From positions 558,001 through 622,000 of the forward strand of contig CAWDSF010000020.1 of NCBI GenBank assembly GCA_963804885.1: a stretch of 64,000 nucleotides of DNA, written 5' to 3'. This document shows positions 34,389 to 45,007 of the stretch, piece by piece. Position 1 is the stretch's first letter. Each line of letters opens with the position of its first letter. Position numbers and translations under genes: made by a program. This DNA comes from PALSA-1004 sp963804885 (GTDB lineage: Bacteria; Pseudomonadota; Gammaproteobacteria; Burkholderiales; SG8-41). The notes under the pieces were generated by a model, which saw only the letters and a list, made by a program, of their open reading frames with translations, did not search any database and was not told the DNA's origin.

Positions 34389-35201
34389 TCAGTCGAAATG
34401 CTGGCGGTTGTCGAGACACCAGCGGGCGAGTCCGCCGACAGTGAAGAACCGCACGCCGGCATGGCCCTTGATGTAGCGGATCATGTCTTCCATGATGCGC
34501 GCGCGCGCCGGCGTGCCCGAGCCCCAGCCGCTGCGCGGATGCACCATCAGCATGAAGTAGCCGTTCTCGTTGTACAGCGTGTCGAATTCCTGCTGCCAGT
34601 GCGCGAGCACTTCCGACGGCGGCGTCATGCTGTATTTATAAAACGGAAAATCGTCGAGGCTGAACGCGCTGCTCGGCAGCTCCATCATGCCTTCGACCGG
34701 TTTGCCGTCGACGCGCACGACGTAAGGCAGGTCGTAGTCCTTGTCGCTCGAATCGTAGATATAGCCGAGGTCTTTGAGCACCCGCACCGTGACTCCCGAC
34801 TTGCGACCCGACGGCGAGCGCCAGCCGAGCGGCCGCGTGCCGAGCAGGTCGGTCAGGATTTTGTCGGATTTTCTGAGCAGCATTTCCTCGTCCGCGCCCA
34901 CGTCCCAGCTCTCGTGCAGATAGCCGTGCGCGCCGACTTCGAAACCGCGGCGGTGGATGTCTTTGACCACCTCGGGATAGCACTCGGCATCGTAGCCGGG
35001 CACGTAGAACGTTCCCGGTATGCCGTGCTTTTCGAACAGGTCGAGATAGCGATATACGCCGCGCCGCCCCGCATAGCGGCCGTGCGAATTGACGCCCAGC
35101 GGCGCCAACTGGCGGCCGGTCTCGTGCGACGGGCCGTCGAAATCGACGGTCAGCGTGACAACGCAGCGCACGCCGTCGGGCCAGCGGTATTTGCCTTGCA
35201 T
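34389..35201 (-). CDS. Polysaccharide deacetylase family protein (allantoinase PuuE-like)
   Basis: 270 residues from the ATG at 35201, which has GGAGGAG upstream; an ATG at 35222 would add seven. Catalytic motifs TVDFDG (Asp pair, near residue 20) and GFEVGAHGYLHES (metal histidines) are kept, with TRPLGWRSPSGR and MLMVHPRSGWGS further on. The family removes N- or O-acyl groups from sugars, and some members hydrolyse cyclic amides such as allantoin; substrate unknown. It forms an operon with the degenerate paralogue just downstream. Confidence 0.85.
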   Translation of the reverse strand: MQGKYRWPDGVRCVVTLTVDFDGPSHETGRQLAPLGVNSHGRYAGRRGVYRYLDLFEKHGIPGTFYVPGYDAECYPEVVKDIHRRGFEVGAHGYLHESWDVGADEEMLLRKSDKILTDLLGTRPLGWRSPSGRKSGVTVRVLKDLGYIYDSSDKDYDLPYVVRVDGKPVEGMMELPSSAFSLDDFPFYKYSMTPPSEVLAHWQQEFDTLYNENGYFMLMVHPRSGWGSGTPARARIMEDMIRYIKGHAGVRFFTVGGLARWCLDNRQHFD

Positions 35202-35340
35202 GATTTTGCGCGACTCCTCCATTCGAAATATACGTGATTAGCGGCGCCGCGAAAAGCGCCGGGTTGCGCGATGCCGCGCGTCGGCGAAAAATTCTTCTTG
35301 CTATACTCGGCGGCAATTTCCCATCAGCTGGAGTATCGCT

Positions 35341-36333
35341 TTGCCGCAGAATCAAACCGCTGTCCGCTGGGGCGTGATCGGGCTGGGCGGCGTCGTCGAC
35401 CAGCAGATCGCGCCGGCAATCGTCAATTCCGCGCACTCGAAGCTCGCCGCCTGCGTGGGCAGCACGCCGGAGAAATCGCGCGCGTTCGCGCAAAAGTTCG
35501 ACGTGCCGAAATGCTACGGCAGCATCGAGGAACTCGCCGCCGCCGACGTCGAAGCGATATTCATCGCGACGCCGAATGCCGACCATCACCGGATGGTGGT
35601 GGCCGCCGCGCGCGCCGGCAAGCACGTGCTGTGCGAGAAGCCGCTGGCATTAAACCTCGAGCACGGTCGCGAAATGGTCGACGCGTGCCGTGCCGCCGGC
35701 GTGATTCTGCGCACTGCATTCCAGATCAGGCTCGAAGAGATACTGCTGCGGGTGCGGGAAATCGTGGCGGCCGGCACGCTCGGGGATTTACGCGCCGTGC
35801 TGTTCGAGCGCATCGCCCCGCTGCGCCAGCACGGCGCATGGCGCGACGATCCGCGCCAGGGCGGGGTGGTGTTCGACGTCGCGGTACATTTGTTCGACCA
35901 GGTCGAATGGCTGACGGGTCTGCGCGTGCGCGAAATGTCCGCGTGCTCGCATCCGGACCGGCGGGAGGGCGCGGCCGACTCGACGATAGCCGCGCTTGGC
36001 ACGCTCGGCGCGGACTGTCACATGGTGGTGCGCGCGAGCCGTGAAATCCCGTTCGCCGGCAACGATTTGCGCATTCAGGGCACCAAGGGCATGTTGACGA
36101 CCTCGGCGCTGCGCTGGGCCACCGAGCACGTGCTGCGCATTCAGACCGCCGCGGGTGAAACGGTCGAGCGCTTTGCGCCGACGCCCATTTACGAGCGGCA
36201 GATTGCGGCGTTCGCGCGCGAGGTGAGGGGCGGGCCCGGCGTGCTCGCCTCCGGCGCGGACGGTGTGCGCGCAATCGAGCTCGCGAGTGCCGCGCTCGAA
36301 TCGATCGGGTCGCGCCGGATGGTCGCCGTATAG
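35341..36333 (+). CDS. Gfo/Idh/MocA-family NAD(P)-dependent oxidoreductase
   Basis: 330 residues. The Rossmann motif VRWGVIGLGGVVDQQIAPAI lies at the N-terminus, and the family signature near residue 97 is GKHVLCEKPLALNLEHGREM, whose Glu-Lys-Pro is conserved. Members oxidise sugar or inositol-type alcohols. The start is TTG at 35341 with CTGGAG seven bases upstream. It diverges from the deacetylase pair, and the DUF488 gene follows four bases after its stop. Confidence 0.87.
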   Translation: MPQNQTAVRWGVIGLGGVVDQQIAPAIVNSAHSKLAACVGSTPEKSRAFAQKFDVPKCYGSIEELAAADVEAIFIATPNADHHRMVVAAARAGKHVLCEKPLALNLEHGREMVDACRAAGVILRTAFQIRLEEILLRVREIVAAGTLGDLRAVLFERIAPLRQHGAWRDDPRQGGVVFDVAVHLFDQVEWLTGLRVREMSACSHPDRREGAADSTIAALGTLGADCHMVVRASREIPFAGNDLRIQGTKGMLTTSALRWATEHVLRIQTAAGETVERFAPTPIYERQIAAFAREVRGGPGVLASGADGVRAIELASAALESIGSRRMVAV

Positions 36334-36337
36334 CGCC

Positions 36338-36883
36338 GTGACGACGCTCTACACCATAGGCCACGGCAACCGCGCGGCGGACAATTTCATCGCACTGCTC
36401 AAGAGCGCGCGCATCGAATGCCTGGTCGACGTGCGCGCGTATCCGCGCTCGCGCCGCAATCCGCAATTTGCGCGCATGGCGCTCGATCCCGTGCTGAAGG
36501 CACAGCAAATCCAATATGTGTGGGAAGGCAAACCCCTGGGCGGCATGCGCCGGCCGCACGGCGAATCACCGCACGCTGCCCTCGACGATGCGGCGCACCG
36601 CGGCTATGCGGATCACATGGCGACGCCGGAGTTCAGCGCGGCGCTCGAGCGCCTGATCGCCCTCGGTGAAGCGCACAAAACCGCGTTCATGTGCGCCGAA
36701 ACCCAGCCCGAGCACTGCCATCGCTCGTTTATCGCCGATGCGCTCGCGGCGCGCGGCATCGAGGTTCTACATCTGATGGGGCCGCAGGACGTGCGCGCGC
36801 ACGTTCTGCGCGAGGGGGCGCGGCTCACCGCGGACGGACGCGTCGTGTACGACGCGTGCGTGCAGCTCGGGCTCGCGTTGTAA
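36338..36883 (+). CDS. DUF488 domain-containing protein
   Basis: 181 residues from GTG at 36338. It shows the family marks TLYTIGHGNRAADNFIALLK, LVDVRAYPRSRRNPQF and the C-terminal CAETQPEHCHRSFIADAL with two Cys and a His. The biochemical role of the family is not established. It converges with the TonB receptor gene. Confidence 0.88.
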   Translation: MTTLYTIGHGNRAADNFIALLKSARIECLVDVRAYPRSRRNPQFARMALDPVLKAQQIQYVWEGKPLGGMRRPHGESPHAALDDAAHRGYADHMATPEFSAALERLIALGEAHKTAFMCAETQPEHCHRSFIADALAARGIEVLHLMGPQDVRAHVLREGARLTADGRVVYDACVQLGLAL

Positions 36884-36886
36884 CGA

Positions 36887-39221
36887 TTAAAAGAGCGCGC
36901 GCAGCCCGGCGTAGACTGAGCGCGGCGCCGCGATGCCGCGAAATTGCTCCGCCGAGCCGTTCGCGAGATTGTTGAATCCCAGGGTGCCGAACGTCGCGTA
37001 CTGGGTATTGAACAAGTTGGTGACGCCGCCAAACGCTTCGAATTTCTTGTCGAACCGGTGGCTCACGTCGAGCTTTACCGTCGCGAAGCCCGGCACGCGC
37101 CCGTTGCTGTCCTGGTTATTTTCGTCCCCGCGCGCGTATTGCGGCCCTTGCGCCTGCAGCGTCGCCTTCAGGCGGGTCTGCGGCGTCACGGCATAGCCCA
37201 TGCGCAATTTGAGGGTCAGCGCCGGGATGCCCGGAATCCGGTCGCCCGGCTGCGCGTTAACGCCGGCGCAGCCATTGCCCGCGCCATTGGTTGCGACGCA
37301 AACGCTGTTCGCGCCGTTCGATAGCGTAAACGGCGACTGGAACGTGGCGTCTACCCAGCTCGCGGCTACCGCGTAATCGAAACGGTCGCCTTTGCCGTCC
37401 AGACCGAGCTCCACGCCCTGCCGCAGGGTTTTGCCGACGTTGGAGAAGTAGCCCTGCACGGCATTCGTCTGGTTAAACAGTATGTCGTTGTGGAGCATGC
37501 TGTGAAAAGCCGCCGCTCGCCAGCGCAGCTGCTCGCCGAAATTGCCTCTGAACCCGAGCTCGATCGTTTTGGACACGACCGCCTGCAGGTCGGGATCGGC
37601 GCCGAACGCGTTGGGGATGCCGGTGCATGGCGACGTCGGATCGGCGCAGGCGAGCTCGATCGCCGACGGCGTGCGAAAGCCTTCGGCGTAGTTGGCGAAA
37701 CCGGTGGCGCGCGCGGAAATTTGATACGCGAATCCCAACGAAGGATTCAGGCGGCGGTAGGTGTGATTGCCCGTGACGTCGGCGAGCGTATTCGTGCCCG
37801 GGGTCGGCGAAATGGCCGCGCCGCCGGTGCACAACGCGTTCGGGTCGTTGCAGGAGACGCCCGACAGGCTGATCGACGCGTAGTCATACCGCGCCGATGC
37901 CGTGATCGGCCAGGCGCTCCGTCGGATTGAACGTGTCGGTCGCGAATATGCCGAAACGCCGGTTGTTCGACTGGATGGTGGCTTGGGGCAGGAAAGGGTC
38001 CGCGCCTATGGTGGCGCTCGTGCTGTCGACGAACGCAGCCTGCCCGGTGTTGCTGAAGTTCGTATTGCCGTATTCAGCGTTCAACCCAAGCGTCAGCACC
38101 TGCGCCTTGCCCCACACTTTCTCGCTGTTCGACCACTGCAGATTGCTGCCGTATATATTCTGGGAATAGTGGGCGAGCAGGTTGGCAGCGGGGCAATCGG
38201 CAGTCGTGACGCAGGTCGGATCGTTAGTGGACGTCGCAACCGGACTGTCAATGTTGCTATTGAATACGTCGCGCACAATGTGGCGGTAATAAAGATTGCC
38301 GGTAATCGAATTTCTCGAGTTCAGTTCGAGGCTGCCGCGCAGATTGAGCGTCAGGCTCTGCGTGTTCGTATAGTCGGGATGCGAGTAACCCTGCGCCGGA
38401 TTACCGAGCGTCGACAGCGGCACGTTCTGATTGCCGTTCAACAGATTGTCGGCGTACATCAGCGACAGATCGAGGTCCGCGCGGTCGCTCTGATAGCCGA
38501 CCTTGCCGAAGAACTGCCGGATCCTGCTCGGGTTGTAGGCCGCCCACCCGCGGTCGTCATACACGCTCGTTGCGACGTAATAATCCTTGTTATCGGCATG
38601 TCCGCCGTGCTCCGCGTCCAGGCTGCGGCGGCCGAACGAGCCCAGCGTGACCTTCGCTTCGCCGCCGGGAAACGCGAAGCCGCTCTTGGTGTTCATCGCC
38701 AGCGCGCCGCCGAGCGTGTTCAGTCCGAACACAGGATTGGACCCGGGAATCACCGTCGCATTCGCAATCGCAATCTGCGGTATCAGGTCCCACGAGACCA
38801 CGTCGCCGAACGGCTCGTTGACGCGCATGCCGTCCAGGAACACGGAAATACCCTGCGGCGTGCCGAGCACCGGCGAAGCGGTGAAGCCCCGGTAGTTGAG
38901 GTCCACCACGTAGGGATTGCCCTGCGTGCCGTTGATGTTCATGGAGCCGATCGATTGATTGAACACATCGGGCAGCGAGCGCGCGTCCTGCGGCATGTCT
39001 TTGTGGTTGATGATCTGCACGTTGCCCGGATATTTGTCCTGCGCGATGCCCGTGCCGCCGGCGGGTGTCGTGGCTACGACGTCGATGACGGGCAGCTCGA
39101 ACGGAACGGTGCCGCTTTCCGCGGCATATGCGGGTAGAACGAATGCAAACGCGACGAGCGCATACAGCGAGCGGCCCGGCCGAATCGAATCCTGCCGGAA
39201 TAGTCCCAGTTGCTTGCTCAT
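36887..39221 (-). CDS. TonB-dependent outer-membrane receptor (one +1 frame break)
   Basis: About 777 residues after correction. Signal peptide SLYALVAFAFVLPAYAAE, a TonB-box-like PVIDVVATTP, a plug domain (LPDVFNQSIGSMNINGTQGN, FLDGMRVNEPFGDVVSWDLI) and a 22-strand-type barrel ending in Phe (SVYAGLRALF). At about 37907 one extra base moves the frame from FNPTERLA to ITASARYDYASISLSG. The ligand is unknown; siderophores, cobalamin or plant compounds are all possible. The start is uncertain between 39221 and 39236. Confidence 0.88.
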
Positions 39222-39270
39222 TAGTGTTTTTAGCATATACGGCACCAGCAGACCGGCTGTCGTATTCGCG

Positions 39271-40257
39271 CTAGTCCGCAACCACGCCCGAATCCTTCAC
39301 GACCTTCGCCCACTTCTGAATCTCGCTGCGGATATGCGCGGCAAACTGCTCGGGCGTGCTGCCCAGCGGATCGGAATCGACCGCGCGATAGCGCTCCTGC
39401 ACGTCCGGGAGTTTCAGCAGCGCGACCGACTCGGCGTTCAGACGCGTGATGATGTCGCGCGGCGTGCCGGCGGGCGCCGCAACGCCGTGCCAGGTGCTGA
39501 CATCGTAGCCGGGCACGCCGGCCTCGCTGATCGTGGGCATTTCCGGGGCTTGGGGCGAGCGCTGCGCGGTGGAAATGCCGAGGCCGCGCAGCTTGCCTGA
39601 CTTGATGTGCGGCATCGAGGCCGACGCGCTGGCGAGCGCGACTTCGACCTGGCCGCTGATGATCGCCACGGTGGCGGGGGCGCCGCTCTTGTAGGGGATG
39701 TGGTTCATTTTCACTTGCGCGAGCGTGCTCAGGTATTCGAACGCGAGGTGGCTCGTGCTGCCGGATGACGCGTAATTTAGTTGCCCGGGCCGCGCCTTCG
39801 CGAGCGCGAGCAATTCGGCCACCGACCGCGCCGGCACCGATGGATGCACCGTCAAAATGTAAGGGCTCGCAATGAGCAGCGCGATGGGCGCGAAATCCTT
39901 GACGAGGTCGTAGTTGAGCTTGTGGTAGAGCGACGCATTAATCGCGTGCGACATGCTCAGGTAGAACAATACATAGCCGTCGGGGGCTGCGCGCGCAGCG
40001 ATTTCTGCCCCTATGTTGGCGCCCGCGCCGGGACGATTGTCGATCACCACCTGCTGGCCGAGCCGTTCGGCGAGTTTCTGCCCGTAGATGCGCGCGGTGG
40101 TGTCGGTGTTCCCACTCGTATACGGCACGATCAGACGCACGGCTTTGGTCGGATAGTTCTGCGCGAGCGACAGGCGTGGCGCGATTGCGAGCAACGCCAT
40201 TGCCGCGACGAGCGTGAGTCTCAACGCGCGGGGAGCGGCAAGCGGGCGGCGCGTCAC
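39271..40257 (-). CDS. Bug-family TTT substrate-binding protein (Bug A)
   Basis: 328 residues. Periplasmic receptor of the tripartite tricarboxylate transporter class. Signal peptide LRLTLVAAMALLAIAPRLSL, then NYPTKAVRLIVPYTSGNTDT, VIDNRPGAGANIGAE and PDGYVLFYLSMSH, the ligand-loop motifs. The GTG start at 40257 overlaps the stop of Bug B by four bases, so it is coupled to it. The operon is MmgE/PrpD-Bug B-Bug A. The usual PFPPGG motif is replaced by PYTSGN, which may alter ligand choice. Confidence 0.92.
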   Translation of the reverse strand: MTRRPLAAPRALRLTLVAAMALLAIAPRLSLAQNYPTKAVRLIVPYTSGNTDTTARIYGQKLAERLGQQVVIDNRPGAGANIGAEIAARAAPDGYVLFYLSMSHAINASLYHKLNYDLVKDFAPIALLIASPYILTVHPSVPARSVAELLALAKARPGQLNYASSGSTSHLAFEYLSTLAQVKMNHIPYKSGAPATVAIISGQVEVALASASASMPHIKSGKLRGLGISTAQRSPQAPEMPTISEAGVPGYDVSTWHGVAAPAGTPRDIITRLNAESVALLKLPDVQERYRAVDSDPLGSTPEQFAAHIRSEIQKWAKVVKDSGVVAD

Positions 40258-41222
40258 TGCAGCGTAATACCGGCCTCGCGAATCACGCGCGACCATTTGT
40301 CGGCCTCCGACTTGATGAAGGCCGTGAATTCCTCGGGCGTGCTGCCGACCGGCTCGGCGCCGAGCGCGGTGAGGCGTTCCACCATCTCGGGCGAGCGAAC
40401 GTGGCGCGCGGCTTCACGCGAAAACTTCTGCACGATTTCAGGCGGCGTGCCTGCGGGCATCGCCAGACCTGACCAGCCCACGACGCCTGCGCCCGGGAAA
40501 CCGGCTTCCGCCATCGTCGGCGCGTTGGGATAGGCGGCCGCGCGCTTTTCGCCGCCGGTCGCGAGCAGGCGCAGCCGGCCCTCGTTGATATGCGCTTTAA
40601 CGCCCGCTGAAGTCGAGAACAGCAGCATGTATTGGCCGCCGATCAGATCGGTGACCGCCGGCGATTCGCCTTTGTACGGGACGTGCACCATTTTCATCCC
40701 GGTTTCCATGCGCAGCAGCTCACCGGCGAGATGCGTGAGATTGCCGACGCCGAACGAGCCGTACACGATGTCGCCCGGGCGCGATTTGCCGAGCGCCACG
40801 AGTTCCTTGACCGAGCGCACGGGCAGCGAAGGATGCACTACGAGCACGATCACATTGACCACGCTCTGCATGACGGGCGCGAAATCTTTAAAAGCATCGT
40901 ACGGCAGCTTTTTGTAGACGAATGGGTTGATCGTGAGCACTGAAGTAAACGGCGCGGCCAGCGTGTAGCCGTCGGGCTTGGACTTGGCAACGGCCTCGAT
41001 GCCGATGATCCCGTTGGCGCCCGGACGATTGTCGATGATCACCTGCTGGCCCCACGCCTCGCTGAGCTTCTGCGCGATCGCGCGCGCCACGATGTCGACC
41101 GCGCCGCCCGCCGTCTGCGGCACGATAATGCGCACCGGCCGGTTCGGGTAGTCGCCGGTTTGCGCGGCAGCCGGCAGCGCGAAGCTCGCCGCCAGCGCGG
41201 CCAGCACGATAGTTCTCTTCAT
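40254..41222 (-). CDS. Bug-family TTT substrate-binding protein (Bug B)
   Basis: 322 residues with signal peptide MKRTIVLAALAASFALPAAA. Motifs: VRIIVPQTAGGAVDIVARAI, VIIDNRPGANGIIG, KPDGYTLAA and MVHVPYKGESPAVTDLIGGQ. GGAGGA precedes the ATG. It lies 64 bases after MmgE/PrpD and overlaps Bug A, so two receptors and one enzyme share a transcript. No membrane partner (TctA/TctB) is nearby. Confidence 0.93.
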   Translation of the reverse strand: MKRTIVLAALAASFALPAAAQTGDYPNRPVRIIVPQTAGGAVDIVARAIAQKLSEAWGQQVIIDNRPGANGIIGIEAVAKSKPDGYTLAAPFTSVLTINPFVYKKLPYDAFKDFAPVMQSVVNVIVLVVHPSLPVRSVKELVALGKSRPGDIVYGSFGVGNLTHLAGELLRMETGMKMVHVPYKGESPAVTDLIGGQYMLLFSTSAGVKAHINEGRLRLLATGGEKRAAAYPNAPTMAEAGFPGAGVVGWSGLAMPAGTPPEIVQKFSREAARHVRSPEMVERLTALGAEPVGSTPEEFTAFIKSEADKWSRVIREAGITLQ

Positions 41223-41286
41223 GCGTGCTCCTCCAGGGTCTTTTAGATTGCGATCCGCCGGGATGGCGCCCGGCGGTCAAGCCGAA

Positions 41287-42668
41287 TCAGGCCGTCTTGC
41301 GCACGCGCTGTTCGCCGCCCGCGCGCAACAGCTCCATCAGGCTGCGCGTCGAGCCGAAGTCTTCGAGCCGCGTGACCGCAGCGATCACGGCGTCGACGTT
41401 GGCGGCGGGCAGCCGCGCTTTCGCGTAGGTGCGGAACTTCGCTTCGATCTGCGCGCGCGTGAGCGGATTCTCGGCGGATCCGCGCGGGTGATCGCAGCGC
41501 AGGCTCAAGCGTTTTGCCGTCGGTCGTCAGCACGTCGACGACCGCCTGCACGCCGGTCAGCGCCTGATCGATGGTTACGTCGACCTGCTCGGCGGCGAAT
41601 TTGCGCAGCTTCGCATCGTCGTAACGCGCCGGCTCGAACTGGGCGAGCGACAATTCGCGGTCGTGCAATATCACCGCCGCCGCATAGTGCGTGGACAGCA
41701 GCGCGTCGAACTTGCCCTTGTAGCGCGGAAATATGCCGTGCATGTCGACCGCGGTCTTGCCCATCTTTACGCTCACCTTTTTGACCTGCGCGGGCTTGAG
41801 GTCGTGCTTTTCCACGAGGTCGAACATCGCCGTGATGAAGCCCTGGATGGTCGACGCCGAAGGCCACAGGCGCAGCGCGATCTGCTCGAGTTCCCAGCGC
41901 TGGCCCAGTTGGTCGGTCGCCGCCGCGGGCGTGCCGCCGTTCGAATAGGTGTTAAAGAGGCCGCCGTCCTGGTGGGTGAGGAATTCGCCGGTGGCGAGGA
42001 AATCCTGCTGCGCGAGCAGCGCCGCCATCAAGCCGGACAAGCGCGCCGCGGCATTGATGGAACTTGACCGTCGGCGTGCCCCACGCGGCGAACGTGCCGG
42101 CGGATTGGCTGCCGGCCAGGCCGAACGCTTTCGCCATCCTGATTGGATCGAGGCCGATCATGCGGCCAACCGCCGCGGCGGAACCGAATGGTCCGATCAC
42201 GCCGGGCCCGTGCCAGCCGCGCTTGCGGGCTTCCGGATAATTGAGGCCTAGCCCGACGCGCGTCGTGATTTCGCAACCGAGCGCGATCGCGACGAGCAGG
42301 TCGCGGCCCGACAAGCCGTCGCGTTCGCCGATCGCGAGCGCGGGCGGGATGACTTCCGGCGTTACATGGGTCAGCGTCGAGCGATGAATGTCGCACATCG
42401 TGACGGCGGTGATCAGATAGCCGTTCAACATCGTGGCGCCGGCGAGCGACAGGCGGTCGCCGCCGATCACGCTGCTCTCGGTGGACTGCGCAATGCCGGA
42501 CGCGAGCGCCGCGAGTTGATGCGTCTCTTCGCCCTGGTGGCCGGCCACTGCGCACGCGAGCGTATCGAGCAGGATGTCCTTGCAGTATTCGCGCGTGCGT
42601 TGCGGGATGTCTTCGTATTTGAGCGCGGACGCGAATTGCGCGAGCACCGCGGTGGTTTCGCCTGCCAT
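41287..42668 (-). CDS. MmgE/PrpD family protein (two +1 frame breaks)
   Basis: 459 residues after correction. The family includes 2-methylcitrate dehydratase and cis-aconitate decarboxylase. N-terminal MAGETTAVLAQFASALKYED and DILLDTLACAVAGHQGEETH, then HVTPEVIPPALAIGERDGLS. Near 42054 the frame shifts from TPTVKFHQ to AAARLSGLMAALLAQQDFLA, and at 41506 from TTDGKTL to SLRCDHPRGSAENPLTRAQI. The ATG at 42668 has AAGGAGAC upstream. It heads the operon with Bug B and Bug A, so it probably acts on what they bring in. Confidence 0.88.
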
Positions 42669-42778
42669 TACCGTCTCCTTCAATTCGATTTTCGCCTCGC
42701 CGGTCTCGATGCCGGCTGGGGAGGCTCATGATAAGGCGGGCCGCGTCAAAAGAAAACCGCGAAACTGCCCATGCGCGG

Positions 42779-43747
42779 TTACTCCGGGCGCAGGCCGGCT
42801 TTCTTGATGATCGCGGCGTAGCGCGCGGTCTCGTTGCGCACCAGCGTGCCAAGCTCCTCGGGCGAGCCCAGCCACGGGTCGACGCCGGCGGATGCAAGAC
42901 GCTCGCGGAAATCCGGCGCGGCCATCGCTTTGGTCACTTCGCGATTGAGGCGAACGAGGATGTCGCGGGGCGTGGCGGCCGGCGCGAACATGCCGAACCA
43001 GATCGGCATCACGAAATTGTCCACGCCCGCTTCCTTTGCGGTCGGCACTTCCGGGAGCGTAGGCGCGCGGCGGTCGGAGAGCACCGCCAGTGCGCGGACC
43101 TTGCCGGCGCGGATTTGCGTGAGCGCCGACGCCACGGCCACCACCACTTCGTCGACTTCGCCGCCGATCAGCGAGAACACGGCCACCGACGCGCCTTTGT
43201 AAGGGACATGCACGAGGTTGATTTTCTCGAGGCTCATCAGGAGCTCGTTGGCGAGATGGTTGGTCGTGCCGGCGCCGCCGGAGCCGTAATTCAATTTGCC
43301 GGGATTCGCGCGCGCGAGCGCGACGAATTCCTTCAGCGTCTTCGCCTGCACCGACGGATTCACGATGAGCACGTTGGGTATTTCGGCCAGGCGCGCGATC
43401 GGCGCGAAATCCTTCGCTGCGTCGTAATCGAGCTTGGCGTAAAGCGACGGGCTGACCGCAATCGCGGACGACGTGACCAGAATCGTGTAGCCGTCGGGCG
43501 GGGCCTTCGCCGCAAGCGCTAACCCGAGGTTGCCGCCGGCGCCCGGCCGGTTGTCGGGCACGAGGTTGGCGCCCATCTGGTCGCCGAGTTTTTGCGCGAC
43601 CGCGCGGCCGAGAATGTCGCTCGGTCCGCCGATCGGAAACGGCATCACGACGCGAATCGGCTTGTGCGGATAGGGCTGGGCGCCCGCGGCGCCCGCGGCG
43701 AGCAGCACTGCGATGATGGCAATTGACAGGGACGGCGACGAACGCAT
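42779..43747 (-). CDS. Bug-family TTT substrate-binding protein (Bug C)
   Basis: 322 residues from the ATG at 43747, which has GGAGGA directly upstream; a longer in-frame ORF from 44029 overlaps the divergent gene and is rejected. Signal peptide SLSIAIIAVLLAAGAAGA. Motifs: IRVVMPFPIGGPSDILGRAV, DNRPGAGGNLG, PPDGYTILVTSSA and HVPYKGASVAVFSLIGGEVD. It is divergent from the enolase-superfamily gene (118-base gap), a typical pairing of receptor and enzyme. Confidence 0.93.
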   Translation of the reverse strand: MRSSPSLSIAIIAVLLAAGAAGAQPYPHKPIRVVMPFPIGGPSDILGRAVAQKLGDQMGANLVPDNRPGAGGNLGLALAAKAPPDGYTILVTSSAIAVSPSLYAKLDYDAAKDFAPIARLAEIPNVLIVNPSVQAKTLKEFVALARANPGKLNYGSGGAGTTNHLANELLMSLEKINLVHVPYKGASVAVFSLIGGEVDEVVVAVASALTQIRAGKVRALAVLSDRRAPTLPEVPTAKEAGVDNFVMPIWFGMFAPAATPRDILVRLNREVTKAMAAPDFRERLASAGVDPWLGSPEELGTLVRNETARYAAIIKKAGLRPE

Positions 43748-43864
43748 TATTCCTCCGGAGCGCGCGCGGCGATCGATCGCGGCGGCGAGGCCGCAGTTTA
43801 ACGCATCGCGCGCCGGGCTGTTAAACTCGCCGGCTCGATAAGACGTTGAATGAAAGGCCGTGCA

Positions 43865-44962
43865 ATGAAAATCACCAAAGTGGAAACCATCGTCGTCACG
43901 ATGCCGATGATCATCGAAGGCAGCGTGATGCCGAAGCAGGGCGGCAAGCCGCGCACGAGCATGGACACGCTGCTCGTGAAAATCGAAACCGACGAGGGCG
44001 TCACGGGCTGGGGCGAAGGTTTCGGCCACCGCATTTTCACCGCGACCAAGGCGGCGCTCGATTCGTTTATCGGCCCGATGTGCATCGGCCGCGATCCGAC
44101 GCAGATCAGCGCGCTCGTCGAAGAACTGCAGCGCAACCTCGGCGGCGTCGGCCGCAACGGCCCGGCGATGTACGCGCTGTCGGCGATCGACATCGCCTTG
44201 TGGGATATCGCCGGCAAGATGGCGGGCCTGCCGCTCTATCGTTTGCTCGGGGGCGCTGCGCGCAAGGATTTGCCCGCGTATGCAAGCCTCCTGCGCTACG
44301 GCGAGCCGGCGGCGGTCACCCAGTACGTCGAGCGCGCGTTAAAGCGCGGCTACCGCCATATCAAGCTGCATGAAATCACGGTGGCGCCGATTAAAGCTGC
44401 GCGGAGCGCCGCCGGCCCTGACATACCGATCATGATCGACTGCAACTGCCCGTGGACCATAGACGAAGCGATCGCGATGGCCCGCACGCTCAAGGAGTTC
44501 AACCCGCATTGGCTCGAAGAGCCGATCTGGCCTCCCGAAGATCACGCCGGGCTCGCGCGCGTGCGCACGCACGGCGGGTTGCCGACGGCGGCCGGCGAAA
44601 ACGCGATGCTGCCCGAATTCAGAAGCATGTTCGAGCATGCGGCGCTTGCGTACGCGCAACCCAGCGTCACCAAGGTGGGCGGCGTGACGATGATGCGCAA
44701 AGTCATGGCGCTCGCCGATGCTTATGGCGTGACGGTCGTGCCGCATTCCGCGTACTTCGGCCCCGGGCTGCTCGCGTCGATTCATTGCATCGCGGCGATG
44801 GCGAACCCGACGCTCGTGGAGCGCTACGACGCCGACTTTGCGCAGAATATATTGCACGACGCGATAAACCCGAACAGCCAGGGGTGCGTTGCCGTTCCGC
44901 AGGGGCCCGGCTTGGGTGTGGATCCCGATGTATCGCTGATGGCGAAACTGCGCACTCAATAG
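43865..44962 (+). CDS. Mandelate racemase/muconate lactonizing enzyme-family protein (enolase superfamily)
   Basis: 365 residues. The enolase-superfamily pattern is present: base-bearing GYRHIKLHE (near residue 165), metal ligands in MIDCNCPWTIDEA (Asp), WLEEPIWPPEDH (Glu) and TAAGENAM (Glu), and VVPHSAYFGPG with the second-side His. Such enzymes abstract a proton next to a carboxylate (racemases, sugar-acid dehydratases). Start ATG 43865, the one giving MKITKVETIVVTMPM. It diverges from Bug C, so a hydroxy- or sugar-acid substrate is likely. Confidence 0.9.
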   Translation: MKITKVETIVVTMPMIIEGSVMPKQGGKPRTSMDTLLVKIETDEGVTGWGEGFGHRIFTATKAALDSFIGPMCIGRDPTQISALVEELQRNLGGVGRNGPAMYALSAIDIALWDIAGKMAGLPLYRLLGGAARKDLPAYASLLRYGEPAAVTQYVERALKRGYRHIKLHEITVAPIKAARSAAGPDIPIMIDCNCPWTIDEAIAMARTLKEFNPHWLEEPIWPPEDHAGLARVRTHGGLPTAAGENAMLPEFRSMFEHAALAYAQPSVTKVGGVTMMRKVMALADAYGVTVVPHSAYFGPGLLASIHCIAAMANPTLVERYDADFAQNILHDAINPNSQGCVAVPQGPGLGVDPDVSLMAKLRTQ

Positions 44963-45007
44963 GAAGTAACGCAGGGAACCACCGGTCTAATCCGGGCTCA
45001 GACTTGC

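Noticed and set aside
37902..39137. 411-codon + strand ORF opposite the TonB receptor
   Set aside because: Antisense shadow; the - strand has signal peptide, plug and barrel motifs.
43747..44029. 94-residue N-terminal extension of Bug C
   Set aside because: It overlaps the divergent enolase-superfamily gene antisense; a good ribosome binding site and signal peptide mark the start at 43747.
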